From contig NZ_JAJLJH010000006.1 in NCBI RefSeq assembly GCF_023231945.1, forward strand, positions 186,001-250,000: a stretch of 64,000 nt of DNA, in the 5' to 3' direction. Below are positions 52,386-61,500 of this stretch, one piece after another (the stretch's first letter is position 1; every line of letters begins with the position of its first letter). The notes under the pieces were generated by a model. That model was not told the DNA's origin. It did not search any database and saw only the letters and a list, made by a program, of their open reading frames with translations. Made by a program: the position numbers and the translations under genes. Source of the stretch: Scleromatobacter humisilvae. Its GTDB lineage: Bacteria > Pseudomonadota > Gammaproteobacteria > Burkholderiales > Burkholderiaceae_C.

Positions 52386-52695
52386 GAGTTTTCCTCCCTG
52401 TTTGAAGATAGAGCGGCCGTCGACGGCCGCGTGGCCGAGACTCTAGCGTGGCTCGGCGGCGCCGGCGCACCCGGACCTGCAGCGGGAACGCGCGCGCCGT
52501 GAAAGATGCCGCAGGCGGCGTGGGTCGGGGTCTCTAGAAGCGCGCGGAAAGTCAAACTAATCGGCATCCGGTTCGTCCCGCTGGATACGGTGTGACGTAC
52601 CCCGAAATGGGTATGCGCCGCTGACGCTTCCCCCATTGACGCCCCGGCCCGCGAAAACGAACACTGGCGCACCCCACCCTCCCTGGAGATCCGTG
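52386..52695. promoter_or_regulatory. 310-base divergent control region with two dyads
   Basis: There is no gene here. GCGGCCGTCGACGGCCGC at 52413-52430 is a perfect 18-base palindrome in the leader of the DUF1566 gene. TACCC (52598-52602) and GGGTA (52609-52613) form a dyad with a six-base centre, 82 bases before the 52696 gene, which resembles a regulator-binding site. A GGAG ribosome-binding site lies at 52683-52686. Which regulator binds is unknown. Confidence 0.5.
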
Positions 52696-53670
52696 ATGAG
52701 CTTCGATACCCGCAAGCAATGCGTCGCGTTCGCCGCCGCCGTCCTGTCGGCCGCCGCCGTGCCGACCGCCTTCGCGCAGACCGCCACGCCCGACGTCGCC
52801 ACCGTCAGCGCCGAGGCCCTGATGCAGGAGAACTGGCGCGAGACCATCGCGCGCACCGCGGTGCCGCACGAGGGCTGCTTCGAAGCCGAATTCCCGAACG
52901 CGGTGTGGGTCGAGGCCAGGTGCACGGTCGCGCCGGACAAGGTCTACGTGCCGCACCGCAGCGGCGGCCCGCAGACCGTGGGCAACGGCGTCGACTACGC
53001 CGCCACCGTCACCAACCTGATGTCCGCCGCCGTCGGCACCTTCCCCACGGTGACCGGCGTCACCAGCGAGAAGGACGGCAGCTCCAACGTCTACTCGATC
53101 CAGCTCAACTCCAACTTCATGTCGACGGCCGCGTGCAACGGACACTCCGGCTGCCTCGCCTGGGAGCAGTTCGTGTATTCGTCGTCGGAGACCGCGGCCT
53201 TCATGCAGTACTGGCTGATCGACTACGGCAACAGCTGCCCGAGCGGCTGGAACGCGTACCAGGGCAGCTGCTACAAGAACAGCGCCGCGGTGACGGTGCC
53301 CAAGGAGCCCATCACGTCGCTGGCGACGCTGAAGCTGTCGGGCACGGCGGTCAACGGCGGCAACGACACGCTCGTGTTCACGGCGGGCAGCAAGGCCTAC
53401 AGCACCACCGGCCGGGACAGCGTGACCTACCTGGCCACCGCCTGGAAGCAGGCCGAGTTCAACATCATCGGCGACGGCGGCGGCTCCAAGGCCACGTTCA
53501 ACTCGGGCTCGTCGGTGACGGTGAAGGTGGCGGTCACGCACGGCTCGACCACCGCGCCGACCTGCGCCTCCAACGCCGGCACCACGGGCGAGACCAACAA
53601 CCTGACCCTGCGCAGCTGCTCGGGCGTGTCCGGCGCGACGCCGTACATCCAATTCGTCGAATCGAACTGA
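52696..53670 (+). CDS. exported protein of unknown function with C-type-lectin-like segment
   Basis: 324 residues from ATG 52696, preceded by GGAG. A signal peptide ends near PTAFAQ. The sequence has WRETIARTAVPHEGCFEAEF, PNAVWVEARC, a Thr/Ser-rich beta region, and CPSGWNAYQGSCYKNSA, which resembles the opening of C-type-lectin folds. Six or more Cys suggest disulfides. Homologous exported proteins of unknown function exist in other proteobacteria as far as I recall. A large inverted repeat follows the stop. No enzyme motif was found. Confidence 0.75.
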   Translation: MSFDTRKQCVAFAAAVLSAAAVPTAFAQTATPDVATVSAEALMQENWRETIARTAVPHEGCFEAEFPNAVWVEARCTVAPDKVYVPHRSGGPQTVGNGVDYAATVTNLMSAAVGTFPTVTGVTSEKDGSSNVYSIQLNSNFMSTAACNGHSGCLAWEQFVYSSSETAAFMQYWLIDYGNSCPSGWNAYQGSCYKNSAAVTVPKEPITSLATLKLSGTAVNGGNDTLVFTAGSKAYSTTGRDSVTYLATAWKQAEFNIIGDGGGSKATFNSGSSVTVKVAVTHGSTTAPTCASNAGTTGETNNLTLRSCSGVSGATPYIQFVESN

Positions 53671-53679
53671 GTTCGTGGC

Positions 53680-53747
53680 GCCCTCTCGGTGACCGACACG
53701 GTCCGGCCGACCCCTCCTGAGGCCGGGCCCGTCGTCGCCGAGAGGGC
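53680..53747 (+). terminator. long hairpin after the 52696 gene
   Basis: GCCCTCTCGG (53680-53689) and CCGAGAGGGC (53738-53747) are perfect arms 48 bases apart; the loop has additional GC-rich pairing (CGGTCC/GGCCGG stretches). It starts nine bases after the stop. There is no T run, so it may be a protective or factor-dependent structure rather than a classic terminator. Confidence 0.5.
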
Positions 53748-53867
53748 AGTCACCCTCGCCGCGCCCGCGACAGCGAAGCGCGGCGTTGTCGTTTCTGGAG
53801 CACCGTACCCGCGCCGTAACCTGCGGCGCTAGACTGCGCGCGTTCATTGCCGCTCCAGGACGCCGCC

Positions 53868-56228
53868 GTGTATTTCCAGAAGATCCGCCACCCGTCGAAC
53901 TTCCGCTTCGCCACCGGCCACGCCGGCGAGTCGCTCCAGCTCGGCGACGCCGCGCCGCTGCGCCCGTGCGTGCGCGACCTCGGCGAGGACGTGTTCCACG
54001 TCGAGCTGCGCGACGACGCGCGCTGGCCGCTCGATCCGCGCCTGCTGCGCATGCACGACGACGCGTTCGCGGGCGCGTCCACGCATCGTCTCGGCTTCGA
54101 CGCCGACGGCACGCTGCTGCTCGAGGACGCGCAGGGCGCGCGCGTGCTCGCGGGCGTCCCGCGCGCGGGCGTGGGCGTGTGCGGCAAGGCCTGGCTCGTG
54201 CAACTGGCGCGCGGCGAGGGCATGCGCTTCTACGGCCAGGGCGAGAAGCTCACCGGTCTCGAGAAGACGGGCAAGCGCACCAAGTTCTGGAACCTCGACG
54301 TCTGGGGCGACCACCCGATGCCCGTCATCATCGACGGCGCGGCCGATCCGCAGTACGCCGCGATCCCGTACCTGTTGATCCGCGACGGCGCGCGCTGGAT
54401 CGGCGTGCTGGTCGACCATCCCGGCAACGTCTTCATGGACACGGGCTCCAACTGGTTCTTCAGCGGCAAGGACGACCTCGGCGCGCCGCCCAGCCTGTGG
54501 TTCGGCGCGGACGAGGGCGTGCCGGCGTTCTACGTGATCGCGGGCGACAGCATGGCCTCGGTCACGCGCCGGCTGCAGCGCCTGGTGGGCGTCACGCCGC
54601 TGCCGCCGCTGTGGTCGCTGGGCCATCACCAATGCCGCTGGGGGTATGGCGGCACGCGCGACCTGCAGTGGCTGGACGCGTCCTTCGACGAGCACGAGTT
54701 CCCCAACGACGGCCTGTGGCTGGACATCGACTACATGGACGACTACAAGGTCTTCACGACCAGTCCGGCGCAGTTCGGCGACCGCGCGAGCGAGTTGCGC
54801 GCGCTTGCCGACAAGGGCCGCCGCGTCGTGCCCATCCTCGACCCCGGCGTCAAGGTCGTCGACGGCTACGAGGTCGCCGAGAGCGGCACGAAGGCCGGCA
54901 TCTTCTGCAAGAACCCGGAAGGGCAGCCCTACGTCGGCTTCGTCTGGCCGGGCCGCACCTGGTTCCCCGACTACTCGCTGCCCGAGGGCCGCGCCTGGTG
55001 GGCGGGCTACGCGCGCCAGTTCCGCGACTGGGGTTTCGGCGCCGCGTGGATCGACATGAACGACCCGAGCACCGGCGCCGCCGAGGTCGACGACATGCGC
55101 TTCCAGCACGGGAAGTGGGACCACTGGACGTACCACAACCTGTATGCGACCGGCATGGCGCAGGCGACCTGGGAAGGCTTCAAGGCGGCCAAGCCGGACG
55201 AGCGGCCCTTCATCCTGTCGCGCAGCGCGGCCACCGGATCGAGCCGCTGGACGGCGCTGTGGACCGGCGACAACTGGAGCAACTGGCACCACCTGCGCCT
55301 GGCCATCCCGTGCACGCTCAACCTCGCGCTGTCGGGACTGCCGTTCAACGGCCCTGACGTGCCCGGCTTCGGCGGCCACGCCGACGCGGAGCTGGCGATC
55401 GCCTGGTACAAGGCCGGCGCGCTGTTCCCGTTCCTGCGCAACCACTCGGTCAAGGGCTCGGTGGCGCAGGAGCCGTGGCAGTTCGGGCCGCAGGCGCTGC
55501 AGGTCATCCGCCACTTCGTGCGGCTGCGCTACAAGCTGCTGCCGTATCTCTACCAGCTGTGGATCGCCCAGGCGCGCGAGGGCACCGCCGTGATGCGCCC
55601 GCTGTTCCACGATTTCGACAACGCCGACGGCCTGGAGCTCGACCGCATCGACGACCAGTTCATGGTCGGTCAAGCCATCATGCAGGCACCGCTGCTGCAC
55701 CAGGGTCAGCAGCAGCGCACCGTGGCGCTGCCCGGCACGGGCCGCTGGATGGACGCGTGCAGCGGCCGCTTCGTCGCCGCGGGCCGCAGCATCCACGTGC
55801 GCAGCGACGCGGCGTCGACGCCGCTGTACGTGCGCGAGGGACAGTTGCTGGCCATGCAGCCCGGCGAGCGCACGACGCAGGCCAACGACCTGTCCGACAT
55901 CGAGCTGCACGCGATCCTCGGCGCGGGTTGCGCCGACGAAGCGGTGCTGGACTACGCGTTCGACGACGGCCTCACCGATGGCCACCAACGCGGCGAGCGC
56001 GGCGTGGTGCGCTTTCGCGCGACGCGCGCGGGCGATGCGCTCGCGCTGCGGGTCGAGGTGCTGCAGGCCTGGCGGCCGCTGCGCGTGCGCGTGGTCGGCT
56101 ACGACGGCGCGACCTCCGCGGTCGTCGAGCTGCCGGCGGGCGACGTCGCCCAGGCCTTGCAGGCCGACACCTGGATCTTCGCCGGCCAGCCGCTGGCGAT
56201 CGCGCGCGGCGCGGTCGTCACGGTCTGA
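53868..56228 (+). CDS. glycoside hydrolase family 31 alpha-glucosidase
   Basis: 786 residues from GTG 53868, which has AGGA seven bases upstream; a TTG at 53847 is the alternative. The GH31 barrel shows YGQGEKLTGLEKTGKRTKFW, WSLGHHQCRWGYGG, LWLDIDYMDDYKVFTTSP and the nucleophile motif WIDMNDPS (Asp396). The acid/base Asp is in LWTGDNWSNW (about 468). WIDMND is like alpha-glucosidases; alpha-xylosidases have a different motif (KTDFGE). There is no signal peptide, so it acts on imported oligosaccharides such as maltodextrins. A TAGACT -10-like box is at 53830-53835. Confidence 0.92.
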   Translation: MYFQKIRHPSNFRFATGHAGESLQLGDAAPLRPCVRDLGEDVFHVELRDDARWPLDPRLLRMHDDAFAGASTHRLGFDADGTLLLEDAQGARVLAGVPRAGVGVCGKAWLVQLARGEGMRFYGQGEKLTGLEKTGKRTKFWNLDVWGDHPMPVIIDGAADPQYAAIPYLLIRDGARWIGVLVDHPGNVFMDTGSNWFFSGKDDLGAPPSLWFGADEGVPAFYVIAGDSMASVTRRLQRLVGVTPLPPLWSLGHHQCRWGYGGTRDLQWLDASFDEHEFPNDGLWLDIDYMDDYKVFTTSPAQFGDRASELRALADKGRRVVPILDPGVKVVDGYEVAESGTKAGIFCKNPEGQPYVGFVWPGRTWFPDYSLPEGRAWWAGYARQFRDWGFGAAWIDMNDPSTGAAEVDDMRFQHGKWDHWTYHNLYATGMAQATWEGFKAAKPDERPFILSRSAATGSSRWTALWTGDNWSNWHHLRLAIPCTLNLALSGLPFNGPDVPGFGGHADAELAIAWYKAGALFPFLRNHSVKGSVAQEPWQFGPQALQVIRHFVRLRYKLLPYLYQLWIAQAREGTAVMRPLFHDFDNADGLELDRIDDQFMVGQAIMQAPLLHQGQQQRTVALPGTGRWMDACSGRFVAAGRSIHVRSDAASTPLYVREGQLLAMQPGERTTQANDLSDIELHAILGAGCADEAVLDYAFDDGLTDGHQRGERGVVRFRATRAGDALALRVEVLQAWRPLRVRVVGYDGATSAVVELPAGDVAQALQADTWIFAGQPLAIARGAVVTV

Positions 56229-56231
56229 GCG

Positions 56232-56378
56232 TCAGGCGACGCGAACGGCGGCGGCCTGCGCGAACAGCGAGTCGGCCACCGGCGGCTGGGCCTGGGCGAC
56301 GACGGCCGTGAACAGGGCCAGCGTCGTGATGGCGGAGGCGAAGGCGGCGACGAGGCGTTGGGTGCGGGTGGTGTTCAT
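56232..56378 (-). CDS. 48-residue exported peptide, copy A
   Basis: ATG 56378 to TGA 56232. The peptide has a basic start (NTTRTQRL), a hydrophobic core (AAFASAITTLALFTAVVAQA) and a short mature part QPPVADSLFAQAAAVRVA, so it is essentially a signal peptide plus about 18 residues. It is nearly identical to copy B 35 bases upstream; the shared coding stretch covers about 110 bases with only a few changes. AGGAGA (complement of 56385-56390) serves as ribosome-binding site. Its stop lies three bases from the GH31 stop. The function is unknown. Confidence 0.7.
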   Translation of the reverse strand: MNTTRTQRLVAAFASAITTLALFTAVVAQAQPPVADSLFAQAAAVRVA

Positions 56379-56413
56379 GGCGGTCTCCTGGATGGGGTGG
56401 GCGTCGGGTCGGA

Positions 56414-56563
56414 TCAGGCGAGGCGGACGGTGCCGGCCTGCGCGAACAGCGAGTCGGCCACCGGCGGCTGGGCCTGGGCGACGACGGCGGTGAACAGCGC
56501 CAGCGTCGTGACGGCGGAGGCGAAGGCGGCGACGAGGCGTTGGGTGCGGGTAGTGGCGATCAT
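56414..56563 (-). CDS. 49-residue exported peptide, copy B
   Basis: ATG 56563 to TGA 56414. It begins MIATTRTQRL, then AAFASAVTTLALFTAVVAQA, and a mature end QPPVADSLFAQAGTVRLA. Compared with copy A it differs in the first residues, one core residue and three C-terminal residues. An AGGAG site precedes it (complement of 56570-56574). The tandem arrangement with conserved reading frame and conserved ribosome-binding sites argues that both are translated. It may be a secreted signal, a membrane-active peptide or a processed leader. Confidence 0.7.
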   Translation of the reverse strand: MIATTRTQRLVAAFASAVTTLALFTAVVAQAQPPVADSLFAQAGTVRLA

Positions 56564-56646
56564 GGTCGGCTCCTGGTGAGGTTTGGGAAACACGTTGTCG
56601 ATGGATGAACTGTGTTCCTCGCACCCCCGCCGCGTCCTGCAGCGTC

Positions 56647-56672
56647 CTGAAAGCGGTCTGAAACGTTCTGAA
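56647..56672. repeat. three CTGAA direct repeats at helical spacing
   Basis: CTGAA occurs at 56647-56651, 56658-56662 and 56668-56672, that is at 11- and 10-base steps, within CTGAAAGCGG / CTGAAACGTT / CTGAAGGCGG units. It lies upstream of both the ArsR promoter (+) and exported peptide copy B (-). This pattern is typical of OmpR-type response-regulator sites. Confidence 0.4.
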
Positions 56673-56691
56673 GGCGGCCCGCCGGTTTCGC

Positions 56692-56721
56692 TTGACATGC
56701 AGGTAAATGCCTGCATATAGT
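56692..56721 (+). promoter_or_regulatory. ArsR-gene promoter with operator in the spacer
   Basis: TTGACA (56692-56697) and TATAGT (56716-56721) are separated by 18 bases. Arms ATGCAGG (56697-56703) and CCTGCAT (56710-56716) form a perfect 7-base inverted repeat with TAAATG between, filling the spacer exactly. Repressor binding would block RNA polymerase. The transcript start would be about 14 bases before the arsR-like ATG. Confidence 0.8.
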
Positions 56722-56741
56722 CCGTGCAGTCCAAGGGCTGC

Positions 56742-57065
56742 ATGAACGACTCCGACCTCCTCTTCAAGGCGATCGCCGACCCTAGCCGGCGCAAGCTGCT
56801 GGACGTGCTGCACGAGCACGACGGCCGCACGCTCGGCGAGCTGTGCGAGCACCTGGCGATGGCGCGTCAATCGGTCACGCAGCACCTCGGCCTGCTGGAG
56901 GCGGCCAACCTGGTGACCACGCAACGGCGCGGCCGCGAGAAGCTGCACTTTCTCAATCCGGTGCCGCTGCACGACATCTACGAGCGGTGGATCCGGAAAT
57001 TCGAGGTGCCGCGCCTGAAGGCGTTGCACGGCCTCAAACAACGCCTGGAAAGCGAAGAGCCATGA
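56742..57065 (+). CDS. ArsR family transcriptional regulator
   Basis: 107 residues from ATG 56742. The winged helix is compact: DLLFKAIADPSRRKLLDVLH, LGELCEHLAMARQSVTQHLG (recognition helix), LLEAANLVTTQRRGREKLHF. There is no Cys-x-Cys metal site (CVC is absent), so it is the metal-independent type that is usually co-transcribed with an SRPBCC/AHSA1 protein, as here. The C-terminal YERWIRKFEVPRLKALHGLK helix is typical. It probably represses its own operon through the dyad in its promoter. Confidence 0.93.
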   Translation: MNDSDLLFKAIADPSRRKLLDVLHEHDGRTLGELCEHLAMARQSVTQHLGLLEAANLVTTQRRGREKLHFLNPVPLHDIYERWIRKFEVPRLKALHGLKQRLESEEP

Positions 57066-57529
57066 ACAAGACCGAATTCGTCTATGTCACCTTCATCCGC
57101 ACCACGCCCGAGCGGCTGTGGACGGCGCTGACCGACCGCGAGTTCACCGCGAAGTACTGGTTCGGCGCGTCGTGCGAAAGCGCGTGGACGGCCGGATCGC
57201 CATGGGCGCTGAGGTACGCCGACGGCCGCCTCGCGGACTCGGGCGAGATCCTCGAGTCCGACCCGCCGCGGCGCCTGGTCATCAAGTGGCGCAACGAGTG
57301 GAACCCGGCGTTCAAGGCCGAGGGCGACGCGCTGTGCACGATGACGCTGGAGCCGGTGGCGGACGTCGAGGTGCCGGTGGTCAAGCTGAGCATCACGCAC
57401 AGCATCGAACGCGCCGACTCCGCCTTCATCGGCGCGGTGTCGGGCGGCTGGCCGCGCATCCTGTCCAACCTCAAGTCGCTGGTCGAGACCGGCGAGATCC
57501 TGATGAAGCCGGCCGCGCACGCGGCCTGA
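57062..57529 (+). CDS. SRPBCC (AHSA1-like) family protein
   Basis: 155 residues from ATG 57062, overlapping the ArsR stop by four bases (ATGA). The START/Bet v1-like fold is recognisable from FVYVTFIRTTPERLWTALTD, YWFGASCESAWTAGSPWALR, GEILESDPPRRLVIKW and the C-terminal helix FIGAVSGGWPRILSNLKSLV. These proteins form a hydrophobic cavity for an unknown ligand. Coupling with the ArsR regulator is a widespread pair in which the ligand or target may be sensed. Confidence 0.92.
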   Translation: MNKTEFVYVTFIRTTPERLWTALTDREFTAKYWFGASCESAWTAGSPWALRYADGRLADSGEILESDPPRRLVIKWRNEWNPAFKAEGDALCTMTLEPVADVEVPVVKLSITHSIERADSAFIGAVSGGWPRILSNLKSLVETGEILMKPAAHAA

Positions 57530-57608
57530 AAGAGAAAGCGGCGCCGGTCACCGGGTGACGGGCGCCGCCGCGCGCGCGGGACGCGCCCGCGCGCGAGGAT
57601 GGACGAGG

Positions 57609-57938
57609 TCAGGCCTTGGTCAGCAGGTCCGCCACTTCGGCGAACGAGGCTTCGTAGCCGGGGAACTGCTTGGCGCCGTCGGCCATGTACTGCTCCTTGG
57701 TGATCTTGTTCTTGTAGAGCGCCTCGCACTCGTTGAAGAACCACTCGCGGTCGCTCGTGGTGGCGAGCGGGATGCTCTTGTAGTTCGGGTCGGCCTTCAC
57801 ATGGGCGATGACCGACTGCATCTTGTTGTCGAACGCGCTGGCCATCGACGCGGTGGTGGTCAGCAGGCCGGCGGCCAGCACGGCCGCGACGGCGATGGCG
57901 GTGGTGGCGCGCTGCGCCTTGCTCTGGAACTTGCTCAT
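57609..57938 (-). CDS. small exported protein of unknown function
   Basis: 109 residues. A signal peptide (TTAIAVAAVLAAGLLTTTASMASA) is followed by about 73 residues, FDNKMQSVIAHVKADPNYKS, TSDREWFFNECEALYKNKIT and YMADGAKQFPGYEASFAEVA, predicted helical. One Cys is present in the mature part. Codon use is typical. The family is not recognised. It is a monocistronic gene with a TACATT -10-like element upstream on the minus strand. The 249 bases between 57939 and 58187 hold no gene. Confidence 0.7.
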   Translation of the reverse strand: MSKFQSKAQRATTAIAVAAVLAAGLLTTTASMASAFDNKMQSVIAHVKADPNYKSIPLATTSDREWFFNECEALYKNKITKEQYMADGAKQFPGYEASFAEVADLLTKA

Positions 57939-58187
57939 GGGGATCTCCGATTTCGAGTGAGGTGAGCCCGCGCGACCGGCCGTCCGCGACAGGCAATGTA
58001 TGTCCGACTCGTACGCTGGTTAGGTCGTCGAGTGGTATCCGGCGGCACGCACGTCTGCATTTCCGCTGACGAGAAGTCTAGGACGGACCCACCGGCGAGT
58101 CACTGCAGTTCATCGCTCCAAAGTCGCAGTTCGTCGCAAGGCCTGGAATGGCGACGAGGGCGTTTCGCGAAGCCAGCCTTCGCGGCT

Positions 58188-58505
58188 TCAGGCGTCGTCG
58201 TCGCGGCCGAAGTCGAACGCCTGCGCGAATGCGCGCGCGAACTCGGCCGTGCCGGTCAGCGTGAGCGTCACCGCGTGCCAGCCGCCGTCCTCGTCGACGA
58301 CCTGCAGGTCGTGATCCCATTCGCCACCCTCGTCGGCGGGGCCGTGGGTGTGCGGGAAGGCATCCCAGGCCCAGTCCAGCACCTGCTGCGCCTCGGCCAG
58401 CGCCGCGGCGTGGTGCCGGGCGGACGTGGAGGCGAGGGCCTCGATCGTGAAGACGCCCTCGTCGTTGTCGCTGAGGTCGACGGTGAGGATGGCGAGCGTC
58501 GTCAT
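58188..58505 (-). CDS. small acidic protein co-translated with the hybrid kinase
   Basis: 105 residues from ATG 58505, overlapping the kinase stop by four bases (ATGA). The protein is very acidic and rich in Asp, His and Trp: LAILTVDLSDNDEGVFTIEA, QQVLDWAWDAFPHTHGPADE, WDHDLQVVDEDGGWHAVTLT, ending DFGRDDDA. It looks like a compact alpha/beta domain with no signal peptide. I do not recognise the family. Coupling suggests that it modulates or acts with the kinase. Confidence 0.7.
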   Translation of the reverse strand: MTTLAILTVDLSDNDEGVFTIEALASTSARHHAAALAEAQQVLDWAWDAFPHTHGPADEGGEWDHDLQVVDEDGGWHAVTLTLTGTAEFARAFAQAFDFGRDDDA

Positions 58506-61500
58506 GCCGCGGGCGCCGTCGGCGCGATCTCGTCCCGCGCCCGCCCCGCGCTACCGAAGACCTCGTCGAGCGTCGCGTTGAACACGTGGAAGTCCAGCGG
58601 CTTGGTCCAGTAGTCGTCGAAGCCGGCGTCGAGCGCGCGCTGGATGTCGGCGGGGATCGCGTTGGCCGACAGCGCGATCACGCGCAGCGCCGCGGTGGCC
58701 GGATCGGCGCGCAGGCGTGCGAGCACCTCGAGGCCGTCGATGTCGGGCAGCTGCATGTCGACCAGCGTCAGCCCGGGCAGCGTCTGCGCCGCGCGCGCGA
58801 CGCCGCTGGCGCCGTCGGGCATGCTGTCGAACTCGATGCCGCGGTGCCGGCGCACCAGCTCGCTGACGATCATCACGTTGACGGCGTTGTCCTCGATGTA
58901 GAGCAGGCGGCGCGACGGCAGCGCGAGCGGCCCGGAGTCGGCGGCGGCGTCCAGCACCACCTCGAACACGCTGCCCACGCCGCGCGCGCTGTGCACGGCG
59001 ATGCGTCCGCCCATGCCTTCGACCAGCGCCTTGACGATGGTCAGGCCGATGCCGGTCCCCTCGATGCCGTCGCGCTCGGCCCCGGCGCGGTTGAACGGCT
59101 CGAACGCATGCGTCTGCTGCTCGGGCGTCATGCCCACGCCGTCGTCCGACACGCGGATCAGCACGCGGCCGGCCTCGGGCGTCACCTCGAGCCGCACGCT
59201 GCCGCCGGGCCGGTTGTACTTGATCGCGTTCGTCAGCAGGTTGACCAGCACCTGCTTCAGACGCGTGGCGTCGGCGCGCACGTGCAGCGGGCTGGGCGGC
59301 GCCACGATCGTCACGCCGTGCTGGATCGCAAGGCCCTCGACCAGCGGCAGCGTCTGCTCGATGAGGCTGGCCAGCAGCACCGGCTGCAGCACCACGTCGC
59401 GTGCGGGGCCGTCCAGGCGCGACAGCTCCAGCACGTTGTTGATCAGCGTCAGCAGGTGCTCGCCGGCCGAGTGGATGTGCTCCAGGCGCGCCTGGCGGGT
59501 GGCCGCGGCCTCGGCGCTGCAGTCGTTCGCGCAGTCGTCGGCCAGCAGCAGCCGCGTGAAGCCCAGCACCGCGTTCATCGGCGTGCGCAGCTCGTGGCTC
59601 ATGCGCGCGAGCAGCTCGGACTTGGCCTGGCTCTCGCGCAGCACCAGCTCGCGCTCGTGGCGCGCGGCGGCGGCCTCGTGGGCCTCGGTGATGTCCCAGT
59701 TCACGCCCAGGCGCAGCCGCGTGCGCCCGCGTTCGTCGCGCACCGGCAGCGAGCGCGAGGCGAGCCAGCGCACCTGGCCGTCGGCGCGCAGGATGCGGAA
59801 TTCGTAGTACGCCGCGCGGTCGTCGACGCGCGCGCTCTGGATCTGGTCGTTGACGTAGGCGCGGTCGTCGGGATGCACCCACGCCGTCATCTCCTCGAAG
59901 CTGGGGGGCGTCGATCGCGGCGCATGGCCGCGCAGCACGAACATCTCGTCGTCCCAGCGCGTGACGCCGGCGTCGCTGTCCCACTCCCAGATGCCGATGC
60001 CGGCCGCGCGCGTGGCCAGCGCGCTGCGCTCCGTGGCCTGGCGCAACGCGGCCAGCGCGAGCTCGCGCTCGGTGACGTCGATGGCGACGCCCGAGGCCCG
60101 GTACGGGCTGCCCTCGGGCTCGATCCGCGCCCGCGACACGACGTGGCGCACCTGGCCGTCGGCATGCAGGACGCGGTGCGCGATCTCCAGCGGCGCGTCG
60201 GGCTGCGCGATCCATTGGCGCACCTCGAGGTTGACGCGCTCGCGGTCGTCGGGATGCACGTAGCGATCGACCCATTCGCCGAACCCCGGGCCGGGCTGGC
60301 CTGGCGGCACGCCGGCCATGGCGTACATCTGCGCGTTCCATTCGGCGCTGCTGTCGTCGCGCAGCACGCGCCACACGCCGATGCCCGACGTCGCGGTGAC
60401 GTCGTCGAGCCGGCGCGCCAGCTCGTCGGTGCGCTGCAGGCGTTCCATCTGCTCGGTGATGTCGAGCGCGACGCCGCTCAGCGCGACCGGCGTGCCGAAG
60501 CCGTCGCGCTGCGTGATGCGGCGCGTGAAGATGTGGTGCCACTGGCCGTCGCGGCCGAGGTAGCGGGCCTGCATGTCCTCGGGCTGCGTCGCGCGCAGCG
60601 CGCGCTCGTGCGTGGCGAGCACCTCCGGCAGGTCGTCGGGATGGATGCGCTGGCGCATCTCGGCGATCGGCACGCCCTCGGGACGCGCCTCCATGCCCAT
60701 CACCTGCGCGGCGCGGCCGTTGAGGAAGACGCGTTGCGTCACCAGGTCGTGGCGCCACATCGAGACGTCGGCCAGCTCGGTCGCCAACTGCAGCTGCGCG
60801 CTGGCCTCGTCGACCGACGACGCAAGCTCGAAGGTCTCGGTGTCGTCCATCACGAGGCCCACGACGTGATCGGGCTGGCCGCCGGCGTCCGGGAACACCT
60901 GCCAGTGCGCCTGCACGCGGCGCAGCGCGCCGGTGTCGGTGAACAGTCGGTAGCGGTGCGAGTACGTGCCGGGCGCGGACATCGACTCCGTGAGCGCCTG
61001 GAACAGCCGATCCTGCGGCACGCTGGACTGCGCGACCTGTGCGATCGACGGCGTGCCGCGGCGCGGGTCGATGCCGAAGAAGCGGAACATGTGCGGATCC
61101 CAGCGGCCCTCCTGCGTGCGCACGTTGCGCTCCCACAGGCCGATGCGCGCGTGCGTCTGCACGAAGTCCAGCAGCGCGACCAGGCGGCGGATCTCGGCGT
61201 CCTGGTCGGCTTCGACGTCGCGCGGGATCAGCGTCAGCAGGCGCTGGCCGCCGGCGATGGGGTCGACCTGCGCGTCGCAGGCCAGCGGCACGCCGTCCTG
61301 GCGCAGCAGGCGGCGCCGCGCCAGCTCGCCCGCCGGCGGCAGCCACGGCGGGGCCGCGGCGTCGAGCAGGGGTTCGATGGCGCTGCCCACCGCCTGCGCC
61401 GCGGCGAAGCCGGTGAGGCGCTCGAACGCCGGGTTGACCCAGGCGACGACGCCGTCGCACGCGATCGCCGCGAGCGCCACCGGCGCCACGCGCGCCCACG

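Noticed and set aside
53868-56228. GH31 enzyme as an alpha-xylosidase feeding the xylose operon
   Set aside because: The nucleophile motif WIDMND is of the alpha-glucosidase kind, and the gene is far from the xylose operon and lacks its operator.
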